Below, one piece after another: positions 16,401 to 25,100 of a stretch of 64,000 nucleotides of DNA. The position numbers were made by a program, and so were the translations under genes. The notes beneath the pieces are model-generated. The model was not told where the DNA came from, ran no database searches, and saw nothing but the letters and a program-made list of their open reading frames with translations. Positions within the stretch are counted from its first letter, which is position 1. Each line of letters begins with the position of its first letter. The stretch comes from Clostridia bacterium (lineage in GTDB: Bacteria > Bacillota > Clostridia > Christensenellales > CAAEEZ01), in assembly GCA_900755035.1 (NCBI GenBank), contig CAAEEZ010000016.1, forward strand, positions 62,001 to 126,000, in the 5' to 3' direction.

Positions 16401-18185
16401 TTATTTCGTTAATATTGCTTTTATTCTTCTTACTCCCGACGAACTACTTTGCTCCTTAACAATCTTAAACGTACCAAGGTCGCCCGTATTTTTTGCGTGC
16501 GGGCCTCCGCAAATTTCCTTCGAATACTCGCCTATCGTATACACCTTTACGACGTCGCCGTACTTGTTGTCGAATATTCCCGTTGCGCCTATCTCCCTTG
16601 CCTTTTCAATAGGCATTTCTTCCATAACGACGGGCACTTTGTTTTGGATTGCTTCGTTTACGTAATCCTCCACCTTTTTAATTTCGTCTGCTTCCATTTT
16701 CCTATCTAGGTTAAAATCAAATCTTAGCCTTTCAGCAGTTATATTACTACCCCTTTGGTTAGTATTTTCGCCAAACAATTTTCTTAGTCCTGCAAGCATT
16801 AAATGTGCTGCCGTATGCAAATTGGTAGTTGCCTCTTGATTATCGGCAAGTCCACCTGCAAATTTTTGTTCAGCGCCTGCTTTTGACGCTTGTTTATGTT
16901 TTTCCTCGGCTTGCTTGTATCCTTCCATATCTACGGTAAATCCCTTTTCTTTTGCAAGTTCAACCGTCATTTCGATAGGGAAACCAAACGTATCATACAA
17001 TCTAAACGCCGTTTTGCCGTTAAGTTTTCCGTCCTTAACGAATTTTAGCACCTTTTCAAGTTCGCCTAGTCCTTGTTGCAAGGTCTTTTGGAATTTGTCT
17101 ATTTCCTTTTTAAGTTCCGTCGTTACCTTCTCTGCATTTTGTACAAGTTCAGGATAAATATCTTTGTACTGCTCGATATACGCCTTGGATATTTCTACAA
17201 GGTTGTCGCTATCCATTTCCAAAGTGCTAGCGTATCTTACAGCCCTTCTAATCAGCCTTCTTACGACGTAGCCTTGGTCCACGTTGCTAGGAACGACGCC
17301 CTTTTGGTCGCCCATAATAAAGGTAACCGTTCTTACGTGGTCGGCAATAATTCTAATCGCCTTATCGGTAGCCTCGTCTTCGCCGTATTTTTTACCACTT
17401 AGGCTTTCAATTAGTTTAATTACCCCCGAAAACAAATCGGTATCGTAAACCGACTTATAACCATTAAGTATGCAAAGCGTTCTTTCAAGCCCCATTCCGC
17501 CGTCCACGTTTTTTTGTTTAAGCGGTAAGAATTTTCCGTCCTCACGCTTGTCGTACTGCATAAATACTTCGTTCCAAATTTCAAGATATTTTCCACAATC
17601 GCAGGCAGGCGAACACTCGTCGCTACATTTTTCTGCGCCGTTATCTATAAACATCTCGGTATCCGTTCCGCAAGGTCCGGTAAGACCGGCAGGACCCCAC
17701 CAGTTGTTCTCTTTTGGCAAAGCGAAAATTTGCTCGTCCTTTATTCCGTGGCTTTTCCAGCACTCGATAGCCTCTTCGTCCCTTGGTGCGTTTTCGTCGC
17801 CGGCAAACACCGTGAACGCCAAATTATCAGGATTTATTTTTAATACGCTAGTCAAAAACTCATAGCTGTAATTTATCGCTTCTTCTTTTCCGTAATCACC
17901 AAGCGACCAGTTGCCAAGCATCTCGAAAAACGTGCAGTGACTCTTGTCCCCAACTTCGTCTATATCACCCGTTCTTACGCACTTTTGCACGCTACATAGC
18001 CTTTTGCCAAGTGGGTGTGGTTCTCCTTGCAAATACGGTACGAGTGGGTGCATTCCAGCCGTAGTAAACAGTACGGTCGGGTCGTTTTCGGGTATAAGCG
18101 ACGCAGAGCCGATAAGGGCGTGCCCCTTACTGATATAAAAATCGCAAAATGCTTTTCTTAGTTCGTTTGAAGTAATTTTTTCCAT
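16401..18185 (-). CDS. alaS: Alanyl-tRNA synthetase, compact form
   Basis: Charges tRNA-Ala. The class II catalytic core is intact: FTTAGMHPLVPYL, KCVRTGDIDEVG, HCTFFEMLGNWS and GGMGLERTL, followed by the tRNA-recognition helices (YVVRRLIRRAVRYA). The editing site is also intact, with its metal ligands in HTAAH and CGGPH, and ends in SSSSGVRRIKAI. The protein is only 594 aa where bacterial AlaRS is usually about 870. Two blocks are missing: the beta-barrel segment normally carrying F-Y-A-E-S-G-G-Q-x-G-D between the helical domain and the editing domain, and the whole C-terminal C-Ala/oligomerisation domain. No frameshift or remnant of either is visible in the flanking DNA. It is 9 bp downstream of the Ppx/GppA gene. 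Confidence 0.93.
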   Translation of the reverse strand: MEKITSNELRKAFCDFYISKGHALIGSASLIPENDPTVLFTTAGMHPLVPYLQGEPHPLGKRLCSVQKCVRTGDIDEVGDKSHCTFFEMLGNWSLGDYGKEEAINYSYEFLTSVLKINPDNLAFTVFAGDENAPRDEEAIECWKSHGIKDEQIFALPKENNWWGPAGLTGPCGTDTEMFIDNGAEKCSDECSPACDCGKYLEIWNEVFMQYDKREDGKFLPLKQKNVDGGMGLERTLCILNGYKSVYDTDLFSGVIKLIESLSGKKYGEDEATDKAIRIIADHVRTVTFIMGDQKGVVPSNVDQGYVVRRLIRRAVRYASTLEMDSDNLVEISKAYIEQYKDIYPELVQNAEKVTTELKKEIDKFQKTLQQGLGELEKVLKFVKDGKLNGKTAFRLYDTFGFPIEMTVELAKEKGFTVDMEGYKQAEEKHKQASKAGAEQKFAGGLADNQEATTNLHTAAHLMLAGLRKLFGENTNQRGSNITAERLRFDFNLDRKMEADEIKKVEDYVNEAIQNKVPVVMEEMPIEKAREIGATGIFDNKYGDVVKVYTIGEYSKEICGGPHAKNTGDLGTFKIVKEQSSSSGVRRIKAILTK

Positions 18186-18194
18186 ATTATCTCC

Positions 18195-19046
18195 TTAATA
18201 CTTTACGTTGTAGCAATACACGAAACCTTCTAGGTTGTCATTCTCGCTTACCGTAATCTCATCTATTTTTAGCGTATCCATAACGGCAAGAAGTAAGTTT
18301 ACTCCGCCTTCTATAATCTCTGCCCTCTTTACGTCGATACCTTTAAGGGCTTTTATTTCGTCCAACGACATATTTTTCATTTTTTCTGTCCAATACTCTA
18401 CGACTTCTTTTTTCAGTTTGTAGCCGTGCGTTATCGTAGGGTCGTACTTTTCCATTTTTTCGGTAATCGCAACGATAGTGCCTGCCGTACCGCCTATTGC
18501 GTAGTACTCGTCAGCCGTAGGTACTTCGCCGTAACCTTTTATTACAGACTTAATATACGCCGTAATATCTTCGCCTTGGTCTACGGCGTCCTTTATCCTA
18601 ACCACGCCGATAGGAAGGCTTTTTTTATAAATGAGTTCTTCGTCGTTACCTACTACTATTTCGGTACTTGCTCCGCCTATATCTAGTACTAGACTTACGC
18701 CCTTTTGGTGCGCTCCGTAAAAGCCCATTTCCGCTTCCCTTTCGCTAGGTATAATTTGCACGGTTATCCCCGTTAATTCTTTAACCCTATTAGCAAAGTC
18801 TACGCCGTTTTTACTACTTCTTACCGCCTCGGTTGCAAAAATATACGTCCTTTCTACGTTATTTTCTTTGCTTACGTTACAAAACATAAGTATCGCTGAG
18901 AGCGTTCTATTTATTGCATCGTCTTTTAGAAACCCGTCGTAACTACCCCTTGCTAGCCCCGTAGTTTCTACCTGCTTACTTTTATAATCCTTGCCTAGTA
19001 GCATCAGCCTAACCGAATTGCTACCTACGTCTATAACACCTATCAC
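18195..19046 (-). CDS. Ppx/GppA family phosphatase
   Basis: Acts on polyphosphate or on the pppGpp alarmone; it has the sugar-kinase/actin-like fold. The 283 aa cover the catalytic core only (short-form Ppx/GppA, without the C-terminal HD-like domain). Seen motifs are the phosphate-1 loop DVGSNSVRLML at the N-terminus, FATEAVRSSKNG, LDIGGASTEIVVG (phosphate-2) and AIGGTAGTIVAI. The start is a GTG at 19046, chosen because AAAGAGGTAAAGC sits at the right spacing. alaS follows after 9 bp, probably on the same transcript. Confidence 0.88.
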   Translation of the reverse strand: MIGVIDVGSNSVRLMLLGKDYKSKQVETTGLARGSYDGFLKDDAINRTLSAILMFCNVSKENNVERTYIFATEAVRSSKNGVDFANRVKELTGITVQIIPSEREAEMGFYGAHQKGVSLVLDIGGASTEIVVGNDEELIYKKSLPIGVVRIKDAVDQGEDITAYIKSVIKGYGEVPTADEYYAIGGTAGTIVAITEKMEKYDPTITHGYKLKKEVVEYWTEKMKNMSLDEIKALKGIDVKRAEIIEGGVNLLLAVMDTLKIDEITVSENDNLEGFVYCYNVKY

Positions 19047-19147
19047 GCTTTACCTCTTTATCTTCTATATTCTATAATACTTTAATATTATAGTCAAGTA
19101 ACGCGCGATTATCTAAAAATATTGCTAGTTGCTTTTTTACTTTACGT

Positions 19148-19176
19148 GCATAACCAAAAGCAACGGTACATACCAT
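19148..19176 (+). promoter_or_regulatory. Sigma-E-like sporulation promoter of yabPQ
   Basis: GCATAAC (19148-19154), a 14-bp spacer and CATACCAT (19169-19176) match the mother-cell sigma-E pattern (kmATAtt, 14-15 bp, CATACAnT) with one mismatch in the -10. No sigma-A-like hexamers are better placed. The transcript would start just before the AGGGGG ribosome site, leaving a very short leader. Confidence 0.55.
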
Positions 19177-19193
19177 ATCGGTAGGGGGAATTT

Positions 19194-19439
19194 ATGGAAC
19201 ACGCAATACATATTACAAACAAATTAGCCGTTACGGGAGTGAAAAAAGTAGAGTCCTACTCCAAAACGAAAATAGTACTAAAACTAGAAGGCAAGCACCT
19301 TGTAGTTGACGGCGAAAATATGGAACTTTTCAAAATAGATACCGTTAACGGCGTTATTGAGGCAAACGGCACAATCAAGGCTTTACGATACCAAAACGGC
19401 GTATTAAACGGCAATTTTGTTAAAAAACTACTTAAATAA
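19194..19439 (+). CDS. yabP: Sporulation protein YabP
   Basis: Small sporulation protein of 81 aa, belonging to the YabP/YqfC family. The pattern HAIHITNKLAVTGVKKVESY followed by a strand, VVDGENMELFKID and a G-x-I-x-A-L-x-Y end matches YabP. In Bacillus, YabP is made in the mother cell under sigma-E, which fits the promoter upstream. The stop codon overlaps the yabQ start (TAATG), implying coupled translation. Unlike many Firmicutes, no hup or RNA-binding S4 gene precedes it here. Confidence 0.88.
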   Translation: MEHAIHITNKLAVTGVKKVESYSKTKIVLKLEGKHLVVDGENMELFKIDTVNGVIEANGTIKALRYQNGVLNGNFVKKLLK

Positions 19440-19804
19440 TGGGACAAAACGTAGGCGTAGAAGTTACCTTTGGGCTAATTTATTTTGCCTTTGGGCTAAT
19501 TTCTGCTTTATTATATAAATCGTTTAATAGGCTAGGCAAATTCTTTTGCTTTCCTAGGTTTTTTGCCTGTATTTTAGACGTAGTATCGGCTTGTATTTGC
19601 TTTGCCGTATTTTTTTATTTTTACGCAAATTATCAGGACGGAATACTTAGGTTTTACCAAGCCGTATTTTTCTTGCTTGGAATATCCGTATACGTAAAAT
19701 TCGTAGACGCCTTGTTACGTAAAGTTATAAATAGGCTTAAAAAAAGTTGCCCGTCAAAACTTAGGCAACTATTTTCAAAACTGACTATTTTGCTTAAAAA
19801 ATAA
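19439..19804 (+). CDS. yabQ: Spore cortex biosynthesis protein YabQ
   Basis: Integral membrane protein needed for spore cortex formation in Bacillus. The 121 aa contain about four hydrophobic segments (near 8-25, 35-62 and 70-95) and a basic C-terminal tail. The segment FACILDVVSACICFAVFFYF and its position directly after yabP support the call. Translation probably depends on coupling to yabP, since there is no separate clear ribosome site. It ends 4 bp from the convergent gene at 19809. Confidence 0.82.
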   Translation: MGQNVGVEVTFGLIYFAFGLISALLYKSFNRLGKFFCFPRFFACILDVVSACICFAVFFYFYANYQDGILRFYQAVFFLLGISVYVKFVDALLRKVINRLKKSCPSKLRQLFSKLTILLKK

Positions 19805-19808
19805 TTTA

Positions 19809-20234
19809 TTACAAGTATTTTTCAAGCATACTTTTATTACTTAGCAACAACTTCCTGTATTCAAGCGCAATTTCTGGTATTTGCTCTCCTTTTTCGGTAA
19901 GCAAATTTTCCATAATGGCAATATCTTCAAGTCCTTGGTTTGCCCCTTCGCTAAGCATTTTGGCAACCTTTTCTTTCGTTCTATTCGTCATCATACGCAT
20001 CTTCATTACGCATTTTGCCATCATTTTTGCCTTTGTTAAATCGCAAAGTTCGCTTACGCCCATCTTTTCCAAAATGAGTTTTGCTTTCCCCTTTAACTTG
20101 TAATATTTGTTTTGCTGTTTGTTTAACAGGTCCAGCATTTCTTCGTTATCTACGTACTCTTTTAGATTAGTTATGCTGTCCGCCGCCATCGTACATCCCG
20201 AGTATACGGTTTGAATTAGTTTGTCCGTTTTCAT
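19809..20234 (-). CDS. Hypothetical all-helical protein
   Basis: Not recognised. The 141 aa are predicted by eye to be almost entirely helical, with four amphipathic helices and unusual Met/Lys richness around residues 65-90 (KAKMMAKCVMKMRMM). No signal peptide or membrane segment. The start is the ATG at 20234 because a CGAGGTGAAT site lies directly before it; a GTG two codons upstream is less well spaced. The overall size suggests a ferritin-like four-helix bundle, but no Glu/His metal motif is evident. It sits tail-to-tail with yabQ and 46 bp downstream of the large anchored protein, so it may share that gene's transcript. Confidence 0.6.
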   Translation of the reverse strand: MKTDKLIQTVYSGCTMAADSITNLKEYVDNEEMLDLLNKQQNKYYKLKGKAKLILEKMGVSELCDLTKAKMMAKCVMKMRMMTNRTKEKVAKMLSEGANQGLEDIAIMENLLTEKGEQIPEIALEYRKLLLSNKSMLEKYL

Positions 20235-20280
20235 ATTCACCTCGGTAATAGTTTTAGCAAAAAACGAATATTTATTCTTA

Positions 20281-23106
20281 TTAAAAGCCGTTGTACTCCG
20301 TTACTGCCCTAGGAATATCGTACGGAGTTTCGTCTTCTATGCAAGTGTACGATAAATTACGGTTGTTATTGTGATAATTATCAGTAGTTAGGAAAAAATC
20401 GTCAGTATACATTTCTACCTCTTCAAATCCGTACCTTACTTTACCGTCACCCCACGTAGTATCCACCACGTACCAAGCGCCTTTCTCGTCTTTTTCAGAA
20501 GTTTTTAAGTACACTTTATTCCAAGCGTGTCCGCCTGCGTTTTTGCCCGTTTTGGAGTCGTAGCAAGTGCCTGCAACCCTTATACAAGGGATACCCTCTA
20601 TTGCGCACATTAATAAGTACGCCTTGCTTCGTCCGTCGCATACGGCTATTTGCTTATCAAATATCGTACCCTCTATACTAAATACGCCTTCTAAATGGTA
20701 CGCAGAATATCTCATTGCTTCGTTTACGTCAGTCGAATTTATTTCAGTTGCCGCATAATCGTAGGTAACTTCCCAAATAATCCAATCGTAAATAAATTTT
20801 GCTTTTTCAAGGTCGGTCGCCGTATCCGTTAAATAGGTAGTTAGCACTTTTCTTGCTTCATTATATATTTTGTCTGCCATACTACCCACTTTGCACATTG
20901 GTCTAAATCCATTTGAAACCGCGTCAAACAATTCGCTACTAGAGGATACCTCTACCGTTTGCTCTATTTCGTCAATAGCAAACGTCCTTTCGTTAGTACC
21001 TGCCACCTTTGAATACGGAGGCGTAGAACTTCCACCCGATTTAATTTGTTTCATTGCCTTTTGAGAGGATACTTTCGTAGGAGTTTCTACGGGTAGCAAC
21101 GCAAAATTGAAAGTACTCTCTTTATTAAGCGTGCTTTTTTGCAGTATTTCACCTTGGAAATTTCCGCTATAACCTACCCGATAAAAAGCCCTTGATATAG
21201 AATCCCTATTTGAATCACCAATAGTATACGGAACTTCGCTTACAGTGTTTCCTTGCGAACTTACGTAGTATATACCGTATCCAACATTAACCCAATATCT
21301 TTCACCTTGATAAGCACTGTCCCCGTGACTTGCCCATATATCTTGCATGCAAGTATCAATATACAAATTTATGTTTGCGCTGTTTCCGTAATTTAAGAAA
21401 CAATATTCAAGTATTGCGTCAATATCGCTTTGGCAAGTAACGTACTTATTTACGCTTCTGCCGTTTACCATACCCAAGTGGCGCAATATATCGTTGCTAA
21501 CGGAGGTATTCGTCGACGGAATTGACAAGGTATTCGACCTTACTCTTCCGTCAGTCGTTTCGCAATATACGTGATATTCGCCTACGCTTTGACAATTTAA
21601 GTCGTACGTTCTGCCGTCCGCCGTAACTTGACTTCCGTTTACGTACCAAACTAGGTCGCCCGCTGCGTATTTCGGGTAAATACTTGCCCTAACCGCCACG
21701 CTATCGCCCAAATTGTTTCGTCCTAATATAGCATCGCTTTCGGCGTTATCGAACACGTCGTCCGTACTTGCCGTTATTTTTAGATTAGTTATTTCCCCGT
21801 ACCCTATCTTATACGTAAATTCGTTAGACCTAACGTCACCGATATGAGCAGTCGCCTTTACTATATACGTATCGTTTACGTCTATCACTATGCCCGTAAA
21901 TACGTCGTCTATGTAAATATTTACCTTGCCGCCACTACTTTCGGCATCGAAGTTCACTGCCACGGTGTTTCTATCTGCTAATTTATCTAGCGTGTAGGTT
22001 TTAGCGTTGCCACTAGCGTCTTTACCTTGAAAAACAATCGTAACCTTTTGCCCAGGCATAGCGTACTTGTGCCACGATACTTCTAAAAGTATCGGCGTAA
22101 GGTCGTTTTCAGCTTGCGTTACGCTACTAGGCGTAACTATTATTTCGTCTATTTGGTGATATTCGCTTTCTATTTGCACAAACTTAGTTATCGTTCTGTT
22201 TTCCTCAGTAAAGGTAACCGTTATTTCGTACGTACCCTTTTTATCTACAAACAAACTCGTCGTTAGTCCGCTACTATCTATTTTCTCTTTTATTCCACCG
22301 TTTACGCTGTAACTCCACGTAGGAATATTGCCGTTATCTACCGTACTAGACAGATTTGCCCTTACGAAAATCTCCTCGCCCATTACTGCTTTTTCGCCGT
22401 TTACGAAGGTTAGCGTAATATCTTGCTCGGTAAGTTTATCGTAAACGAAAGCGTTTTGCTCGCTAAAAATATTCGTCTGTTTACCACTAATTATAACGGT
22501 TGCCTTTGCCGTTATTTTCTTGTACGTATCCGTTTTAGCAATATAACTAATTTTGCCCGTATTTTCCGTTTCGGTCTTAATTAACTTGCCGTTTTCAAAA
22601 ATTTCCCACTTAAACGATACGGTTTCAGGGTCTTGCGATAAAAATCCGTTTCGATAGGTTTCGGCGTTAAAGACTATTTCTTTGCCCTCGTTTCCTACGT
22701 ATTGTTTCTCGTTTTCGCTTACCTTCACCTTCACTTCGGTTGGCTCGCCGTATTTTACCGTAACGTTAATAAATGCAGTCCTACTAAAAAACTCGGTAGT
22801 TGCAGTAATAGTTGCCTTACCTACTTTAAGCGCCGTAATTTTTCCATTGTCGTCCACCGATACCACGCTAGGATCTGAGGACTTGAAACTTACGTTTTTA
22901 TTTATATAAATTTTGTCCGGGAATTGCACCGTAATTAAATCGACGTCCGAAATAGCCATCTCCATTTCGTCGCCGTTTTGAATAGATATGCTATCTATAT
23001 AGCAAAAATAAAATACTCCACCACCTATTCCAAGTAGTATCACTAGGAACAAAACCACCGAGACGACGGTGAGCGCTATATCGAATTTTTTGTTATTTCT
23101 ATCCAT
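20281..23106 (-). CDS. Anchored extracellular protein with Ig-like and transglutaminase-like domains
   Basis: Large surface protein, 941 aa. An N-terminal signal anchor (about residues 9-34) is followed by a BIG2 Ig-like domain (VSFKSSDPSVVSVDDNGKIT, then ATITATTEF) and several further beta-rich Ig-like repeats to about residue 560. The C-terminal part is a transglutaminase/protease-like domain with a complete Cys-His-Asp set: Cys in IAVCDGRSKAYLLM, His in AGGHAWNKVYL and Asp in WYVVDTTWGDG. These domains act as cysteine peptidases or crosslinkers outside the cell. Expression appears monocistronic or with the small downstream gene. The target is unknown; a role in wall or spore-surface processing is a guess from the neighbouring yabPQ. 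Confidence 0.82.
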   Translation of the reverse strand: MDRNNKKFDIALTVVSVVLFLVILLGIGGGVFYFCYIDSISIQNGDEMEMAISDVDLITVQFPDKIYINKNVSFKSSDPSVVSVDDNGKITALKVGKATITATTEFFSRTAFINVTVKYGEPTEVKVKVSENEKQYVGNEGKEIVFNAETYRNGFLSQDPETVSFKWEIFENGKLIKTETENTGKISYIAKTDTYKKITAKATVIISGKQTNIFSEQNAFVYDKLTEQDITLTFVNGEKAVMGEEIFVRANLSSTVDNGNIPTWSYSVNGGIKEKIDSSGLTTSLFVDKKGTYEITVTFTEENRTITKFVQIESEYHQIDEIIVTPSSVTQAENDLTPILLEVSWHKYAMPGQKVTIVFQGKDASGNAKTYTLDKLADRNTVAVNFDAESSGGKVNIYIDDVFTGIVIDVNDTYIVKATAHIGDVRSNEFTYKIGYGEITNLKITASTDDVFDNAESDAILGRNNLGDSVAVRASIYPKYAAGDLVWYVNGSQVTADGRTYDLNCQSVGEYHVYCETTDGRVRSNTLSIPSTNTSVSNDILRHLGMVNGRSVNKYVTCQSDIDAILEYCFLNYGNSANINLYIDTCMQDIWASHGDSAYQGERYWVNVGYGIYYVSSQGNTVSEVPYTIGDSNRDSISRAFYRVGYSGNFQGEILQKSTLNKESTFNFALLPVETPTKVSSQKAMKQIKSGGSSTPPYSKVAGTNERTFAIDEIEQTVEVSSSSELFDAVSNGFRPMCKVGSMADKIYNEARKVLTTYLTDTATDLEKAKFIYDWIIWEVTYDYAATEINSTDVNEAMRYSAYHLEGVFSIEGTIFDKQIAVCDGRSKAYLLMCAIEGIPCIRVAGTCYDSKTGKNAGGHAWNKVYLKTSEKDEKGAWYVVDTTWGDGKVRYGFEEVEMYTDDFFLTTDNYHNNNRNLSYTCIEDETPYDIPRAVTEYNGF

Positions 23107-23167
23107 AACTTCCTCTACTAGTTTTTATTTTATATCACTACTTTATATATGTCAATGATAAAAACAG

Positions 23168-23196
23168 TTAGCAATTTATATTATGTATGCTATAAT
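23168..23196 (+). promoter_or_regulatory. Promoter of the mrnC-thyX-rlmB-sigH operon
   Basis: TTAGCA, a 17-bp spacer and a perfect TATAAT with an extended TG at 23188-23189, 30 bp before the mrnC start. Confidence 0.7.
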
Positions 23197-23225
23197 ATAT
23201 ATATTCAACAACGTAAGGAGAGATA

Positions 23226-23645
23226 ATGTTAGACTTTTTACCAAATTTGTTATCTAATATCAGCAAGGACGAGGCAAGACAAATTAGCCCTTTGGTGCTT
23301 GCTTTTATCGGGGACGGAGTGCAAACTTTGTACGTAAGGACGAAACTTGTGCTTACTTCTACCCTACAGCCAAACGAACTGCATAAAAGGACTACCGAAA
23401 AGGTAAAAGCAGTATCGCAGGCAAAACAAATTAAATCGCTACTTAGCGTGCTAACCGAGGAAGAACTAGCAATATTTAAGCGTGCTAGAAACAGCAACGT
23501 GCAATCGAGCGCAAAAAACGCTAGCCTTGCCGACTACAAGCAAGCAAGCGGATACGAGGCGGTAATAGGCTACTTGTACCTTACCGCTAACCACGAAAGA
23601 CTAAATTATCTTTTACAATATGCAGAATCGGAGGAAGAAAAATGA
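23226..23645 (+). CDS. mrnC: Mini-ribonuclease III
   Basis: Double-strand RNA endonuclease that matures 23S rRNA ends in Firmicutes. It has the RNase III catalytic fold without a dsRNA-binding domain, consistent with 139 aa. Seen features are LVLAFIGDGVQTLYVR (the catalytic Asp of the first motif), HKRTTEKVKAVSQA and YKQASGYEAVIGYLYL (second acidic motif). The order mrnC-thyX-rlmB-sigH is a standard clostridial arrangement. Its stop overlaps the thyX start by 4 bp. The start follows AAGGAGAGATA. Confidence 0.95.
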   Translation: MLDFLPNLLSNISKDEARQISPLVLAFIGDGVQTLYVRTKLVLTSTLQPNELHKRTTEKVKAVSQAKQIKSLLSVLTEEELAIFKRARNSNVQSSAKNASLADYKQASGYEAVIGYLYLTANHERLNYLLQYAESEEEK

Positions 23646-24391
23646 GCCAAGTAAAACCATTCGTAACGCTTATTCGTTACACTGAAAACCCGGAAGAAAC
23701 CATTGCGCTTGCCGCTAAATTGTGTTATAGCGACGCTGATATAGTGGACCTAAAACACTCTACCGAAAGCAAGGACAACGCAAAATTTATATCAAGATTA
23801 CTTGATATGGGGCATTTGTCCGCTTTTGAACACGCAAGTTTCACCTTTGGTATAGAAGGAGTATCTAGGGCGTTACTTGCTCAAATAACTCGCCACAGAA
23901 TAGCAAGTTTTTCGGTTAAAAGCCAACGTTACGTAAGCGCGACCAAGGAAGAAGGCGAAACCTTTAACTATATAATTCCGCCCGCAATAGAGGCGCTAGG
24001 CAAAGATGCAGTAGATAAATTCAACACACAAATGCAAACTATGCAAACTTGGTATACCGAGTGGCAAGAAGCATTAGGTGGAAAAATGGAAAGCAGTAAC
24101 GAGGACGCAAGATTCGTACTTCCTAACGCATCGGAAACTAAAATGGTGGTTACTATGAACGCACGTGAACTACTGCACTTTTTCGGTTTGCGTTGCTGTA
24201 ACCGTGCTCAATGGGAAATACGTGAAGTTAGTTGGCAAATGCTACAACAAGTAATACAAATTGCCCCTAACGTATTCAAAAACGCAGGTCCCGGCTGTAT
24301 ACAAGGAAAATGCCCTGAGGGCGTAAAAACTTGCGGTAAAGCAAGCGACGTAAGACTAAGGAGAGAATCTCTAAATGATAATAGAAGGTAA
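23642..24391 (+). CDS. thyX: Flavin-dependent thymidylate synthase ThyX
   Basis: Makes dTMP from dUMP using methylene-tetrahydrofolate, FAD and NADPH, replacing ThyA. The 249 aa contain the ThyX signature RHRIASFSVKSQRY. Other family segments are HLSAFEHASFTFGIEGVSRA near the N-terminus, and NARELLHFFGLRCCNRAQWE near the C-terminus. It overlaps mrnC at the start (ATGA) and rlmB at the end (17 bp), so translation of the string is coupled. Confidence 0.97.
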   Translation: MSQVKPFVTLIRYTENPEETIALAAKLCYSDADIVDLKHSTESKDNAKFISRLLDMGHLSAFEHASFTFGIEGVSRALLAQITRHRIASFSVKSQRYVSATKEEGETFNYIIPPAIEALGKDAVDKFNTQMQTMQTWYTEWQEALGGKMESSNEDARFVLPNASETKMVVTMNARELLHFFGLRCCNRAQWEIREVSWQMLQQVIQIAPNVFKNAGPGCIQGKCPEGVKTCGKASDVRLRRESLNDNRR

Positions 24392-25100
24392 AAATCCGGT
24401 TAGAGAACTACTTGCCTCTAATCGCAACGTAGAAAAAATGTACGTTGAAAAAAACAACGCTAACCACGAACTTGTGGATCTAACCAAAAAAGCACGAGCA
24501 AAAAAGATACCCGTTACTTTCGTAGATAAGTTTGTTCTAGACAAAAATTCGGTAACAAAGCGTCATCAAGGGATACTTGCAGTAACTAGCGATTACACCT
24601 ACGATACGCTAGAAAACGTGTTTAATACGTCAAAATCAAACGATAAACCCTTGTTTTTGCTAATATTAGATGGTATCGAAGATCCGCATAATCTAGGTAG
24701 CATTATCCGTGTGGGCGAGTGCTGTGGGGTAAGCGGAATAGTACTTCCAAAGCACCGTGCAGTCGGCGTAACCGACACGGTAGCCAAAATTAGCCAAGGG
24801 GCAATAGAGCACGTTAGCGTAGTGAAAGTAACCAATATAAACGACACTATTAGGTGGCTAAAAGATAACGGCGTAACGGTATTTTGTGCAGATATGGACG
24901 GCGAAAATATATTTACCACTAACCTAACGGGCGATATAGCAATAGTAATCGGTGGCGAAAATACGGGGGTAAAAGCCCTTACTAGAAAACTGTGCGACGG
25001 AGTAATATCCTTACCGCAATTTGGCAAAATAAACTCGCTAAACGCATCGGTAGCAACGGGAGCAATCCTGTACGAAGCAATTCGCCAAAGGACTAAATAA
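24375..25100 (+). CDS. rlmB: 23S rRNA 2'-O-methyltransferase (TrmH/RlmB type)
   Basis: SPOUT-class methyltransferase modifying the ribose of a 23S rRNA guanosine (G2251 in E. coli). The 241 aa contain an N-terminal substrate-binding domain and the SPOUT knot motifs ILDGIEDPHNLGSIIRVGEC, VIGGENTGVKAL and ISLPQFGKINSLNASVATGA. Its start lies inside the end of thyX, and its stop overlaps the sigH start (TAATG). Individual RNA target is inferred from the family and from this conserved gene order. Confidence 0.93.
   Translation: MIIEGKNPVRELLASNRNVEKMYVEKNNANHELVDLTKKARAKKIPVTFVDKFVLDKNSVTKRHQGILAVTSDYTYDTLENVFNTSKSNDKPLFLLILDGIEDPHNLGSIIRVGECCGVSGIVLPKHRAVGVTDTVAKISQGAIEHVSVVKVTNINDTIRWLKDNGVTVFCADMDGENIFTTNLTGDIAIVIGGENTGVKALTRKLCDGVISLPQFGKINSLNASVATGAILYEAIRQRTK

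Noticed and set aside
18186..19193. T-box leader for alaS
   Set aside because: alaS follows the Ppx/GppA gene after 9 bp, and no T-box specifier stem or antiterminator sequence is visible upstream of either gene.
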